A stretch of DNA of 64,000 bases from Taudactylus pleione. Taxonomy: Eukaryota; Chordata; Amphibia; Anura; Myobatrachidae. Below the pieces are notes generated by a model. It worked only from the letters and a program-made list of their open reading frames with translations, was not told where the DNA came from and did no database searches. The position numbers and the translations under genes were made by a program. Location of the stretch: the NCBI GenBank assembly GCA_031769625.1, contig JAUIMM010000040.1, positions 14,707,501 through 14,771,500 of the forward strand, in the 5' to 3' direction. Shown in pieces: positions 22,460-33,479 of the stretch. Within the stretch, counting starts at the first letter, position 1. Every line of letters starts with the position of its first letter.

Positions 22460-23260
22460 TTTTTACACAAAGTGAAAAAAAAAAAAAACGGCTTGCCACC
22501 CCCACCCCCACCCAAAAGCACAACCGGCCCAGGCTTTTCACAGCCGGTCCTGGTTGTGCTAAATGCAAGGGACAAACGATGTAGGGGCCCCTGTATTTTG
22601 CACAACCAGCACCAGGCTTTTCCAAGCCAGTCCTGGTTGTCAAAATACAGGGGACAAAAAGCGTAGGGGTACCCTGTATTATCCATAACCAGCACAGGAC
22701 CCTTTCTAGCAGGGGAGTAATGCCATAGCCATGGGAACCCTTTCACTGGGTCCCCTGGTCAAAACATTACCCCTGACCACTAGTCAGCCCAGGCCGGGAA
22801 TCCTTGGGGAGTTGGGGACCCCCCAATAAAGGAGTCCCCCTCTCCAGGGCACCCCAGGCTGATAACCCGGGGCTATCCCCGGCACCTCTGGAGTGGTGGG
22901 TGCCGGGTTGATTGTGTAAAAATGTGGTGAATTTGAAAGAATAAAAATATTGTCTTTTGCAGTAGAACTACAGGTCCCAGCAAGCCTCACCTGCATGCTC
23001 GTACTTGGAGAACCACAAGTACCGTAATGCAGGGCATTATGGGCCTGCTGGTTCCTGTAGTTCACCTGCAAAAAATATTAAAAAACTTACAAGGCACACA
23101 CACCGTGACAGTAAAAGTTTATTAAAACATACATGCACACTCACTATCTCACATACTCACCTATGTATCCCTGAAGCCGATCACATCCCCTTCTCCAAGT
23201 AGATAATCCACGAGTACCTGTAAAATTCCATACTCACCTCACCTCCTATGCGTGGATCAG
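22460..23260. repeat. Interspersed foldback family R1, copy 2
   Basis: Shares with R1 copy 1: GCCGGTCCTGGTTGTGC, the ACCCTTTCACTGGGTCCCC block, GGGGACCCCC, CCCCAGGCTGATAACCCGGG, GTAGAACTACAGGTCCCAGC and the TACTCACCT motifs at the right side. Confidence 0.6.
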
Positions 23261-23485
23261 TGCAGCAGAAGGCAGATAGACTGTTGGAGCCTGCAGACAG
23301 AGTGAGAGATTGTGGGAAGCAGGGGTTCGGAGCCAAGCGCAAGCCAGCTGGAGCCTGGAGAAAGTGACAGACAGACTATCTGGTGGGGGGCGGAGCCAAA
23401 CACCTCGCTCATGGACGCAGGTGAGTACTCGTCACATAGGGGGGGGGAGGATGGGTGGAGCGGAGGACTACAGTTTGCGACGGCC
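23261..23485. other. Unassigned GC-rich sequence
   Basis: Open frames on the plus strand across 23310-23708 have no recognisable domain. Confidence 0.35.
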
Positions 23486-23620
23486 AGCTTTTAAAAATAT
23501 CACTAACTTACCAACTGGCCGCGGCTGCAGGGGGGCAGTTTGGCCAGCCTCTAGAAGCTTCGGGCCCTTGGACACCTGCCCAACAAGCCCAATGGAAGAG
23601 ATGGCCCTGGGTTCCTGTAC
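23486..23620 (+). repeat. Interspersed repeat R5, plus copy
   Basis: AAAAATATCAC..ACTTACCAACTGGCCGCGGC, AAGCTTCGGGCCCTTGG and GCCCAACAAGCCCAATGGAA match the complement of 27245-27385. Confidence 0.7.
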
Positions 23621-24224
23621 AACGTTCCCTATACCAAGGGCTCAATCTCTGGATGCCCCATTCCATCTCGCTATGGGGACCCTCACAGCCTCCACACTGT
23701 TGCCTTGACTCTTCATACAGCCACACTGTCCATGCAGCGACCCAACCCCCATCACCATGGAGCATGTCTCAAAAGGCTTCTACCAACATGAAGAACTCAT
23801 ACCTAATGGGGGGGCTCCTAATTATGCCACTTGACCTTGTAGCTATTCACCCATCTTGTCCTCTAACACATCATACACCTGGTTCTATTCTTCTGGGGTA
23901 CCCTTAAAGGTTTATCCTGTGACTGGCAGCACACGCCTTCATGTCCTTTGCAGGGACTCTCACTGAAGCTGGATGCTCACTCTCACTCCAGCTGCAGTCA
24001 CTTGGTTCAGCCCAGGCAGGCATCTTATTTACAGTGTGCTCCCTTCTTCTTAAATAATGAGGGGAGATTCCAATGGGGCTCTTTCTCAGTGGGGCTGCCC
24101 CACTCTTTGTCATCACAGGGGAAACTCCCCCTTCTATGTGTGCCACAGGGGCTTATTGCCAGTGACCCCTTTGCCTCTTAGGGGCTTTCTTTTCTTTATA
24201 TATTGTGCCCTCATTGTTAGGGAC
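23621..24224. other. Unassigned sequence
   Basis: No recognised family or coding signal, despite short overlapping open frames. Confidence 0.3.
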
Positions 24225-24370
24225 ATGCACCCACCCGCTCAGAATCCTTGCTCCAGCATCCCGACCGTCTGCCCGCCTCCCAACATTAAGTATTAGGGTT
24301 AGGGGGAGGGTTATGTTTAGAGGTTAGAGTTAGGCACTAGGCTACAGCTTACTTAGGGTTGCTGGCTTGC
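24225..24370. mobile_element. Interspersed element with TTAGGG-like core, copy 4 (partial)
   Basis: GCTCCAGCATCCCGACCGTC precedes a short run with TATTAGGGTTAGGGGGAGGG and AGAGTTAGGCACTAGG. The right end is missing. Confidence 0.55.
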
Positions 24371-24434
24371 GAGCCCAGCAGACTGTGTACGTCTACGCAG
24401 TCTCTGGGTCGGCCGCCCCCGTCCCCTCAACCGC

Positions 24435-24479
24435 CCCTTAAATGCCTCTGCCTGTCAATCAGGCAGAGGCATTTAAGGG
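24435..24479. repeat. Perfect 20-bp stem hairpin
   Basis: CCCTTAAATGCCTCTGCCTG, loop TCAAT, then the exact complement. It lies in a palindromic repeat region also containing GCACATGCGCAG. Confidence 0.9.
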
Positions 24480-24559
24480 CTAGTGCGCGTGTTAGCAGGA
24501 CCCATTCTGCACATGTGTAGAATGGGTTCTGCACATGCGCAGATTCCCGATAATCGGGA

Positions 24560-25215
24560 ATCTGATTTCAGCAGTGCATTTGCATGAATTAGCCCCCCAG
24601 TCCATTATATTCAGTTCCAATATCTTGTAAACAAGTCTCCTATACCATCTTGCCCAGCAGTCTGGTTTCACCACTGAGACTTGTTCTTACAGTCAACATC
24701 GGTCCCAACCGATCAAGCTCATCAATTCATCAACATTGGACTCATATCAATTAAGTTCCTCAATTCATTAACAAAAGGTAGTTGCACATATCAGACCTTA
24801 ATCATTCTTGACTGCATATGAATGTATAATGTGTTTTTGAATTGGTGATGCCTCTCAAAATGCTGTGAATTGTCACCCTATCCCAGGAGAGCAGTGCTGC
24901 GCTACTATTTTGGTGTTACCCCCCCCAGTGTGACCCACACCTCCCGCACCTCCTAGTGACTCTACTGGCCCTGTGTTGCTTTTATAGTAAAGTAATAAAA
25001 AAATATCTTACATGATGGTATTTAATCTACAGCTTCCTTTTGTTAGCAGCTATATATTATGTGGCTTTGTTACTCTGTAGTAAAATGTTTGCTTTTAAAT
25101 GGTATGGTATCTTACTGTATAAGGCAAGATTTATTCTAACAACCATGTTGTTTGCTGCTCAAAAGGTACAATAATAGAGCAGCTTAGCAACTGATAAAAT
25201 GTGCACAATAAATTC
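24560..25215. other. Mostly unassigned; R3 relative at 24885-24975
   Basis: Apart from the diverged R3-like stretch, nothing is recognised. Confidence 0.35.
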
Positions 25216-25216
25216 A

Positions 25217-25748
25217 TTGGAGCTGATTCGCCCAGATCTAACTTCATGAATGCAAATAGATTTTGCAAATGAGTTTTCACATACTGTACTGCACATGCGC
25301 ACAGGTGACTTACGCAGGTTTGCATATGTCTGTTAGACCCTGAGTCACAAGCTACTTGGCTGGATCTGTCTTTCCGGTAAAAAGTGTGTTTCAGGGTGGG
25401 AACTGGGCTTTGGCTGGTTGCACGCAACCACCTTGGACTTGTGGAAGTGTCATGGGAGTGTCGCGGGCGTATATAATAAGCTCAGTGAAATTTGGAGTCA
25501 TGCAAACGGAGACTGCACGCCTGTGTCAGATGGATCTCTTGCACCTAGCATGGGGCTGGTACAAGTGCAGATACTAATGATGACGGTTGCAGCGGCTGGT
25601 GTAAAATCAATGGACGGCAAGAGTGTCAACTTACACATGCACAATCCCTCTCATCAGTTCAATAAAGTATTTGCATTTGCAAGTAGTGACGCAGGCTTCC
25701 GTAGCCAGCAGCTACAACCACTTCTTGTGGAACTCTGAATCAGCTCCA
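25217..25748. mobile_element. MITE with GGAGCTGATTC termini
   Basis: Left GGAGCTGATTCGCCCAG and right CTCTGAATCAGCTCC are inverted and flanked by ATT on each side. A 3-bp duplication and GATTCAG-type ends relate it to the CTGATTCAGAG (Harbinger-like) group. Confidence 0.65.
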
Positions 25749-26198
25749 TTGCATTACCACCCAATAATAGGTTGTAGTATAGGTCTCCAGTAGATAGAAC
25801 TTTTGGAAGGGAAGCACTCCATGCTGTCTATCTTCTGATTAGGTTCTCGGCACTGCTGGTGTCGTGTCACTGCCACGACCTTTGACTCAGATCTCAAGTG
25901 CACTACTGTTCGTGCGCAGTGTCTCAGTGCATCTTCTATGTCTGTCCTCATTCGGAGGTGGACTGGACATGCCCCTGAGCATCTTCCTATACTGGAGAGT
26001 ATGACACTTATATTGGAGGCAGTGCTACGTAGTAGAGGCACCACAAACCCCACTGTATCACCATCGATTACTGTTAGAGGGCCACTGCCACCATAATAAT
26101 AATAGTGACTAGTATTGCAGTATGAACTACAGCCCACACCCTCTCCATACACTCTCCTGTGTGAAATGGGACCTGAAATTACGAGGGAGGGAATTATA
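25749..26198. other. Unassigned sequence
   Basis: A 150-codon minus-strand frame (25754-26206) shows no recognisable domain and is low-complexity in part. Confidence 0.35.
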
Positions 26199-26746
26199 GC
26201 CCTCATTCAGAGCCGTACGCTCTGAGCAGAGTGCAAGCTCTGAATGAGTGTCGCCCTCCATAATTATGGAGCGTCCTCCTGGACGCTCGTATAGCTGTGG
26301 TTCACCACCCACAGCCTATACGAGCGTGCAGTTTGATGGCCGCGATGGTCGTGACCATCGCGACCATCGCCACTGCGAGCCGGAGCCTGCGGTTGAGTTT
26401 TTCAACCGCAAGGCCCGGAGTAATTTTGGCTCTAACAGAGCCAAAATCACTCCCACTGACATCACTAGTGATGTCAGTGGGCCGGCTTCTGACGGTAGGC
26501 GTTCCCTTGGGAACGCCCCCGTCTGGGAGGCACGCCCCCGGCACGCCCACCAAAGGGGGCGTGCTGTCAATCAACATCGACAGCACGCCCCCTTTGATCA
26601 GACACAACGAGCGAAGGAAAGTCCTTCGCTCGTCGCATCTGGCGCATGCGCACGACGGAGCTCCCTCCGTCGTGCGCATGCTCAGTGCAGACCATCGACC
26701 CACTTGCGAGCGGACAGCCGCTCACGAGTAGGTCTGAATCAGGCCC
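26199..26746. mobile_element. CTGATTCAGAG-family MITE, subfamily A, copy 1
   Basis: GCCCTCATTCAGAGCCG and GGTCTGAATCAGGCCC are inverted ends. Internal palindromes include TCCCACTGACATCACTAGTG, GTTCCCTTGGGAAC and ACAGCACGCCCCC. It is very similar to 34347-34849. Four overlapping 130-180 codon frames on both strands reflect palindromic, stop-poor sequence, not genes. Confidence 0.85.
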
Positions 26747-26827
26747 AATATGCAATCCAAAACATGCAAGATCAGGTTTTAAATATTTGAGATCTGAACT
26801 TGGCGGGGAGACTCGAGTTGGGACTCT

Positions 26828-27235
26828 GGGCCTGATTCAGACCTGTTCGCTATCTGCATACGCTCGCTGGATGCGTTTGCAAATTTGTCAAAGTGACGCC
26901 ACGGAAAGCGATTGCTCGCCAAGGCATAAGCACGCCCACCATGTCTTAGTGAGCGGCCACTTTGTGTATGCGTATGCCCAATCGCACAGGCAGAGCTGCC
27001 CACCAGCAACACGTCATCTCCAGGAAGTGTATTAAAACATTGGTACATCGAGCACCATCAGATGTGAACGCAGTGCTTGAGGTAGCTTTACCCTACCGCA
27101 AGCTTTGTGAGGAAATCAGTGTAAAAAAAATGCAAGTGACTTGTACTATGACACTGCCTGTTAATTATGCACGCCTCTAAAATGGCGTTGAAACACTCAG
27201 GCACGCCTGCGTTCACATCTCCAACCCCCTGTTAT
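26828..27235. mobile_element. CTGATTCAGAG-family MITE, right end missing
   Basis: Starts GGGCCTGATTCAGACCTG. Its interior has AATTATGCACGCCTCTAAAA and GGCACGCCTGCGTTC like 15414-16000, but no closing GAATCAGGCCC is found before the R5 copy. Confidence 0.65.
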
Positions 27236-27244
27236 TAGTGTTCT

Positions 27245-27385
27245 GCCCCTGTAACCAGTGCCATCTCTTCCATTGGGCTTGTTGGGCAGTTGCCCAAGGG
27301 CCCGAAGCTTGTAGGGGCCTGCCACCCCACCCCCCTGCAGCCGCGGCCAGTTGGTAAATTTGTGATATTTTTATAAGCCGGCCGC
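27245..27385 (-). repeat. Interspersed repeat R5, minus copy
   Basis: Reverse complement of 23486-23620: CCATTGGGCTTGTTGGGCAG, AGGGCCCGAAGCTTG and GCCGCGGCCAGTTGGTAAAT. Confidence 0.7.
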
Positions 27386-27472
27386 CAGTGCACTGTATTC
27401 TGATCTAACCTCCCGCACCCCATCCCCTTCACATCAGTCCCAGTTTCACTTCATCTGCCGGCTTCAGACAGA

Positions 27473-27956
27473 GGCCCTGATTCAGAGCCGGATGCTCTGA
27501 CAGAGCGCTCGCTCTGAATCAGGGCTGTTCTTCTTAATTTTTAGAACGGCGTCCTGGCCGCTTGTATAGCTGTGGGTGACCACCCACAGCTATAGCGAGT
27601 GGCCAGGCAGATGGTCGCGATGGTCAAGACCATCACGACCATCGGGCTTGTGACGAGACCCTTGTGGTAGGGTCTTGTTGCTGCAAGCCCTGGAGTGCTT
27701 TCGGCTCTATAAGAGCTGAGAGCACTCCCACTGACATCAGTGGGGCCGGCCCCAGATGGTAGGCGTTCCCATGGGAAAACTCACCATCGACAGAACACCC
27801 CCTTTGGTACGAGACCCGGAGCGACGGCTTGCCCGTCGCTATCCGGGTCTCGCGCATGCGCACGTCGGAGCCGGCTCCTTCGTGCGCATGTGCACTGGGC
27901 CAACAGCGACCCGCTTGCGAGCGCTCAGCGCTCGCGAGCGGGTCTGAAACAGGCCC
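27473..27956. mobile_element. CTGATTCAGAG-family MITE, subfamily A relative
   Basis: Ends GGCCCTGATTCAGAGCCGG and GGGTCTGAAACAGGCC. Internal GGTCGCGATGGTC palindrome, CTCCCACTGACATCAGTG and CGCGCATGCGCAC. Open frames inside are rejected. Confidence 0.8.
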
Positions 27957-27984
27957 AGAGTCTCTCTGCATGTCTGGGAGGTCT

Positions 27985-28086
27985 AATGGGAATGCAGGAG
28001 GGTTTAATTAATTTTATTGACCATTTACATTTTTTTCCAGTGAATGGGTGGGTAGGGGCCCCAGTGCATTGCCTTGCCCAGCGCCC
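27985..28086 (-). repeat. Interspersed repeat R4, minus copy, cut by the hAT junction
   Basis: TTTAATTAATTTTATTGACC, ATGGGTGGGTAGGGGCCCC and GTGCATTGCCTTGCCCAGCG are complementary to 21530-21625. The match stops where hAT copy 2 begins. Confidence 0.65.
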
Positions 28087-29840
28087 ACACGTGCATCAAC
28101 AAAGTAGTGCCAAGCGTGCGCCTGTGTCATAAGTAAAGGGCCGGCTGGCTTGACCGTTGAAGGGTGCTGTAACCCCCAAAGTACACTCCAAACCAAATAA
28201 CAAAATATATTTTCTGTGTTTGTGAATTGTATGCGCAGTAGCCGCACGTGCATCAAAAAAGTAGTGCCAAGCGTGCACCAGTGTCATAAGTAAAGGGCCG
28301 GCTGGCTTGACCATTAAAGGGTGCTGTAACCCCCAAAGTACACTCCAGTCCAAACCAAAAAAAAAATTATTTTCTGTGTTTGTGAATTGTGTGCGCAGTA
28401 GCCGCACGTGCATCAACAAAGTAGTGCCAAGCGTGCGCCTGTGTCATAAGTAAAGGGCCGGCTGGCTTGACTGTTAAAGGGTGCTGTAACCCCCAAAGTA
28501 CACTCCAGTCCAAACCAAAAAAATATATATTTTTTCTGTGTTTGTGAATTGTGTGCGCAGTAGCCGCACGTGCATCAACAAAGTAATGCCAAGCGTGCGC
28601 CTGTGTCATAAGTAAAGGGCCGGCTGGCTTGACTGTTAAAGGGTGCTGTAACCCCCAAAGTACACTCCAAACCAAATAACAAAATATTTTTTCTGTGTTT
28701 GTGAATTGTGTGCGCAGTAGCCGCACGTGCATCAACAAAGTAGTGCCAAGCGTGCGCCTGTGTCATAAGTAAAGGGCCAGCTGGCTTGACCGTTAAAGGG
28801 TGCTGTAACCCCCAAAGTACACTCCAAACCAAATAACAAAATATTTTTTCTGTGTTTGTGAATTGTGTGCGCAGTAGCCGCACGTGCATCAACAAAGTAG
28901 TGCCAAGCGTGCGCCTGTGTCATAAGTAAAGGGCTGGCTGGCTTGACCATTAAAGGGTGCTGTAACCCCCAAAGTACACTCCAGTCCAAACCAAAAAACA
29001 AAATATTTTTTCTGTGTTTGTGAATTGTGTGCGCAGTAGCCGCACGTGCATCAACAAAGTAGTGCCAAGCGTGCGCCTGTGTCATAAGTAAAGGGCCGGC
29101 TGGCTTGACTGTTAAAGGGTGCTGTAACCCCCAAAGTACACTCCAGTCCAAACCAAAAAAATATATATTTTTTCTGTGTTTGTGAATTGTGTGCGCAGTA
29201 GCCGCACGTGCATCAACAAAGTAATGCCAAGCGTGCGCCTGTGTCATAAGTAAAGGGCCGGCTGGCTTGACTGTTAAAGGGTGCTGTAACCCCCAAAGTA
29301 CACTCCAAACCAAATAACAAAATATTTTTTCTGTGTTTGTGAATTGTGTGCGCAGTAGCCGCACGTGCATCAACAAAGTAGTGCCAAGCGTGCGCCTGTG
29401 TCATAAGTAAAGGGCCAGCTGGCTTGACCGTTAAAGGGTGCTGTAACCCCCAAAGTACACTCCAAACCAAATAACAAAATATTTTTTCTGTGTTTGTGAA
29501 TTGTGTGCGCAGTAGCCGCACGTGCATCAACAAAGTAGTGCCAAGCGTGCGCCTGTGTCATAAGTAAAGGGCCGGCTGGCTTGACCGTTAAAGGGTGCTG
29601 TAACCCCCAAAGTACACTCCAGTCCAAACCAAAAAAAAAAATATTTTCTGTGTTTGTGAATTGTGTGCACTGTGGCTGCACGTGCATCAACAAAGGAGCA
29701 GCGCCAAGCGTGCGCCTGTGTCCCATAAGTAAAGAGCCGGCTGGCTCATTTCTTAAAGCGTGGTGTAACCCACAAAGTGCACTACTCCCCAGCAAAAATA
29801 AAAAAATATTTTCTGTGTTTGTGTGCGCTTTAGCCACACG
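28087..29840. repeat. Expanded hAT subterminal array, about 157-163 bp unit, 11 copies
   Basis: CACGTGCATCAACAAAG recurs at about 28088, 28245, 28405, 28567, 28725, 28882, 29042, 29206, 29363, 29520 and 29678. Units also share GTCATAAGTAAAGGGCC and GTAACCCCCAAAGTACACTC. Some consecutive units form a repeated pair or triplet (28380-28740 resembles 29040-29370), a sign of higher-order duplication. The minus-strand open frames here are repeat artefacts. Confidence 0.92.
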
Positions 29841-29860
29841 TATATATCAATATAACATAA

Positions 29861-30192
29861 ATGGAGGACCAAACTTTCTCTGATAAAAATAAAATAGGGA
29901 AAGATCAAGAACCACTTCCTCCTAGTGCTGTTGCTGCTGCTGGGAGTTGTTCATCATCCCAGAGAGGAAGTAGGAACACCACCACTTTTACTAAACAATT
30001 GACCCTCCAACAGTCCCTAGTGATGAGGATGAAGTACGACAGCAGTCATCCTGAAGCAAAACGTATAACTGAGGCCTTGACTGCTATGTTGGTGTTAGAC
30101 GTGGGTCCGGTATTCGCCATTAGTGCAGTGGGATTTAGACAATTGATGGAGGTAGTGTGTCCCCGGTTCCAAATCCCGTCTAGATTCCACCT
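29861..30192 (+). pseudogene. hAT transposase N-terminal fragment, internally deleted
   Basis: Starts with a valid ATG and the same first 23 residues as copy 1's N-terminus, then jumps within a GCTGCTGCT run to the CSSSQRGSRNTTTFTKQ region. The BED zinc finger and acidic region (about 200 codons of the copy-1 gene) are gone, yet the frame stays open. It continues through LTLQQSL and TAMLVLDVGP to RFQIPSRFH, where tandem-repeat sequence takes over. It therefore stops before the first catalytic Asp. It could not encode a working transposase. In-frame loss of the DNA-binding finger is probably chance, aided by microhomology. Confidence 0.85.
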
Positions 30193-31318
30193 GCATCCTC
30201 AAAGCAGCAGCGACAAGCGTGCGTCTGTCTGTTAAAGGGTGGTGTAACCCTCAAAGTGCTCCAAAAAATAAAAAATATTTTTTTTATGTGTTTGTGACTT
30301 GTGTGCGATGTAGCCGCACGTGCAGCAACACAGTAGCAGCGCCAAGCGTGTGCCTGTGTCATAAGTCAAGGGCCGGTTTGGACATCTGGTCCGGACTGAA
30401 GGACGTGCCAACAATTTCTGACAAGTCTACTGTCACTGCATATGATACTGTCCTCAAAGCAGCAGCGACAAGCATGCGTCTGTCTGTTAAAGGGTGGTGT
30501 AACCCTCAAAGTGCGCTCCACAAACAATAAAAAAATTCTTTTTTTTTTTCTGTCTTTGTGAAATGTGTGGGCTGTAGCCGCACCTGCATCCTTAAAGCAG
30601 CAGCGACAAGCGTGCATCTGTCTGTTAAAGGGTGGTGTAACCCTCAAAGTGCGCTCCACAAACAATAAAAATATTCTTTTTTTTTCTGTCTTTGTGAATT
30701 GTGTGGGCTGTAGCCGCACTTGCATCCTCAAAGCAGCAGTGACAAGCGTGCGTCTGTCTGTTAAAGGGTGGTGTAACCCTCAAAGTGTGCTCCACAAACA
30801 ATAAAAATATTCTTATTTTTTTTCTGTCTTTGTGAAATATGTGGGCTCTAGCCGCACCTGCATCCTTAAAGCAGCAGTGACAAGCATGCGTCTGTCTGTT
30901 AAAGGGTGGTGTAACCCTCAAAGTGCGCTCCACAAACAATAAAAAAATTCTTATTTTTTTTTCTGTCTTTGTGAAATGTGTGGGCTGTAGCCGTACCTGC
31001 ATCCTCAAAGCAGCAGCGACAAGCGTGCGTCTGTCTGTTAAAGGGTGGTGACACCCTCAAAGTGCGCTCCACAAACAATAAAAATATTCTTCTTTTTTTT
31101 TCTGTCTTTGTGAAATGTGTGGGCTGTAGCCGTACCTGCATCCTCAAAGCAGCAGCGACAAGCGTGCGTCTGTCTGTTAAAGGGTGGTGACACCCTCAAA
31201 GTGCGCTCCACAAACAATAAAAATATTCTTCTTTTTTTTTCTGTCTTTGTGAAATGTGTGGGCTGTAGCCGCACCTGCATCCTTAAAGCAGCAGCGACAA
31301 GCGTGCGTCTGTCTGTTA
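30193..31318. repeat. Short-unit hAT array (about 139 bp) interrupted by a transposase shred
   Basis: AAAGCAGCAGCGACAAGC and TGTCTGTTAAAGGGTGGTGT recur at about 30195, 30450, 30590, 30725, 30862, 31002, 31141 and 31280. Between 30375 and 30450 lies a piece matching the copy-1 transposase (SDKSTVTAYDT in plus frame). Confidence 0.9.
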
Positions 31319-31712
31319 AAGGATTACATCGGTGACAGCATCCAAGTAGGCATGTCAGACAGTCCGTACCTGTACTGGCAGGAAAAAGAAGCAATTTGCA
31401 GGTCCCTGTACAAACTGGCTCTATTTTACCTGAGTTGCCCCCCCTCCAGTGTGTACTCCGAAAGAGTTTTTAGTGCAGCCGGGAACCTTGTCAGCAAAAG
31501 GCGTAGGAGGTTGCTTCCACAAAATGTGGAGAAGATGATGTTCATAAAATGAATTATCAACTCTTCCAGGGAGACCAGCCTCCAGAACGTACACAGGGAC
31601 CTGTGGTTGTGGATTCCAGCGGGGACGAATTAATACTCTGTGAGGATGAGGATGTACACAACACTGAAGAGGGTGAGGAATCGGAGGATGAGGACGACAT
31701 CTTGCCTCCGTA
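31319..31712 (+). pseudogene. hAT transposase C-terminal (dimerisation) fragment
   Basis: Reads YIGDSIQVGMSDSPYLYW, then LALFYLSCPPSSVYSERVFS and RRLLPQNVEKMMFIK before a TGA at about 31550. After the stop an acidic tail (CEDEDVHNTEEGEE) remains readable. This is the classic C-terminal hAT dimerisation region and here it is intact in one frame, unlike copy 1, where a frameshift falls after SSVY. The preceding sequence is tandem repeat, so there is no start codon or catalytic core. The fragment is useful for defining the family but is not functional alone. Confidence 0.88.
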
Positions 31713-32341
31713 GAGCCAGTTTGTGCAGGGACAGATTAATTGCCAGCTTGTTTTGTGGGGGCCCAAACGAACCAATCATTTCAGCCACAGTCGTGTGGCA
31801 GACCCTGGCGCTGAAATGTTTGGTTTGATAAAGTGTGCATGTCCTGTTTATACAACATAAGGGTGGGTGGGAGGACAATTCCATCTTGCACCTCTTTTTT
31901 TTCTTTGAATTATGTACTGTTTGGGGCCTAGTTTTTCAAACTGCCATCCTGTCTGCCACAACAGTGTCACTCCTAGATGGACCACGTGTTTGTGCCGCCC
32001 ACTCGTATCTCTTAGCATAGTCATCCAGCTACCTCGGTGCAACCTTTTGGATATAAAAACACTATTGTGAGGTGTGAGGTGTTCAGAATAGACTGGAAAT
32101 GAGTGGAAATTAAGGTTATTGAGGTTAATAATAGCATAGGAGCAGAAAAACACACAAATTCTGTGATTTTAGCTGTTTTTATGCTTTTTAAAAAAAAAAT
32201 ACAGATCCAAAACACAAAACCCAGAACCCAAAACACGGAAGGGTGGTTTTGGCAAAACCAATCCAGATCCAAAACACGAAGAAAGATCCAGATCCAAAAC
32301 CAAAACACGAAAAGTGGCCAGTGCACACCCCTATTAGATAC

Positions 32342-32436
32342 TGTTACTTCCTGGTTAGTGTTATGTATCTGTTTTGTTCATAAAGCTACTGTGTTGTTAC
32401 ATCACTAAAAAAACACCGTGTTTGCTCCAATCTGAG
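32342..32436. other. Unassigned short spacer
   Basis: No feature seen; the hAT target duplication cannot be checked because the other terminus of copy 2 is missing. Confidence 0.3.
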
Positions 32437-32890
32437 GGCCTGACACAGCAAGGATCGCTATTGTGATCGCGCATGCAGTTCTGCTGTGACAGTATGCTAA
32501 TAATTGCAATCACAAAGCACTCTCACAGACAACAAGTAGACACCCACTTCCCCTCTCGCACATCGTAATACCTTGCACTCCAGCCAAAACATCGGTAACA
32601 GCGAAGTACATCGGAGCCACTCGCACATTTAAGGCAGGTCTGACCCTACAACTAAATTGCTAACTTTCCTGCACGCAGTGAGAGGTCAGGCTGCGTATGC
32701 CATCGCAGTGGCTAATTTATACACGCCCCTGCAATGTCACATTCTAACGCACTGGCACACATGCGTTTCTTCGACCCCCCCCCCCATCACCACCTCCAAA
32801 CGGTACTTCCTGTCAATCACTCTGCAGTCCCGATCACAGTGGTGCCTTCGGACATGCGTACTGCGATGCATACACATGCGCATTGAGTGT
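32437..32890. mobile_element. Probable Harbinger-like MITE, GGGCCTGACACAGC variant
   Basis: Starts GAGGGCCTGACACAGCAAGG; the interior has CGCATGCAG, GGCACACATGCGTTTC and ATACACATGCGCATTGAG resembling the CTGATTCAGAG family. A clean right terminus is not found. Confidence 0.5.
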
Positions 32891-33207
32891 GGTGTCATAT
32901 GAGTGTGGTGTCATATATACAAAAAATATCCTCTTATCATGATGATGTGATGTAACACCAAGCCTAGCAGCAAAGATGCCTCTTCTATTATGTGGAAATC
33001 ATAAATGTCTTTTAGTATAGATAATAATCTACTTTATTTTGAAACAACTAGTTTATTATCCCAATTTGTGTCTGGATAGTTAAAATGTGAGGACCAAATT
33101 TTTCTTGCTAGCCTATCAGTTTGTACTGTTATTTATGCTTGGTTGCTCAAACAAAAATACAAACAGGGCTACACTTCCTTTTTCTCCATGTATACCTACT
33201 TATATTG
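32891..33207. other. AT-rich unassigned sequence
   Basis: Nothing recognised. Confidence 0.35.
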
Positions 33208-33479
33208 ATTTAATCTAGGGATGTGCAGGCTCGGATAGGTTCGAGTTTGCACGTGGAGTTCGGATTTTTCCCTCCAAAAAAACGGAACTCAGAACGAGGC
33301 AAAACGTCATCTTACATGGACGAACATCATCATTCCTGGACAAAAGTCCAGGAATGATGATGTTCGTCCATGTAAGATGACGTTTTGCCTCGTTCTGAGT
33401 TCCGTTTTTTTGGAGGGAAAAATCCGAACTCCACGTGCAAACTCGAACCTATCCGTGCCTGCACATCCCTAATTTAATC
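33208..33479. mobile_element. 256-bp near-perfect palindromic hAT MITE, copy 2
   Basis: The element 33216-33471 begins TAGGGATGTGCAGGC and ends GCCTGCACATCCCTA, with the 8-bp duplication ATTTAATC at 33208-33215 and 33472-33479. It has the same length and almost the same sequence as 12246-12501. Confidence 0.93.

Larger units (their letters stand above)
28087..32333 (+). mobile_element. hAT transposon copy 2: truncated, chimeric, opposite orientation
   Basis: The right end (GTGCACACCCCTA, ending 32333) is the same terminus as the left end of copy 1, so this copy is inverted relative to it. The other terminus is missing; the sequence starts inside the subterminal tandem array. Order along the plus strand: long-unit repeats (28087-29840), a transposase N-terminal piece with its BED finger deleted (29861-30192), short-unit repeats, a transposase shred of about 75 bp (30375-30450), more short-unit repeats to 31318, then the transposase C-terminus (31319-31712), the stem-loop and the GTGTTTTGGATC-type subterminal block. 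Copy 1 has its array only upstream of the gene. Confidence 0.9.

Noticed and set aside
23310..23907. Overlapping open frames of 130-150 codons
   Set aside because: They run through the R5 repeat and unassigned sequence, with no domain and no codon-level evidence.
26248..26790. Overlapping 130-180 codon frames on both strands
   Set aside because: They lie within a palindromic Harbinger-like MITE; similar frames recur in its relative at 34570-34908. No domain is recognised.
28014..29837. Minus-strand open frames with repeated HVRLLRTQFTNTE-type peptides
   Set aside because: They follow the hAT subterminal tandem repeat unit and the same peptides appear in copy 1's non-coding array (8712-9869).
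28087..31318. CRISPR-like regular spacing of repeats
   Set aside because: Units are tandem and homologous along their full length, with no unique spacers, inside a eukaryotic transposon.
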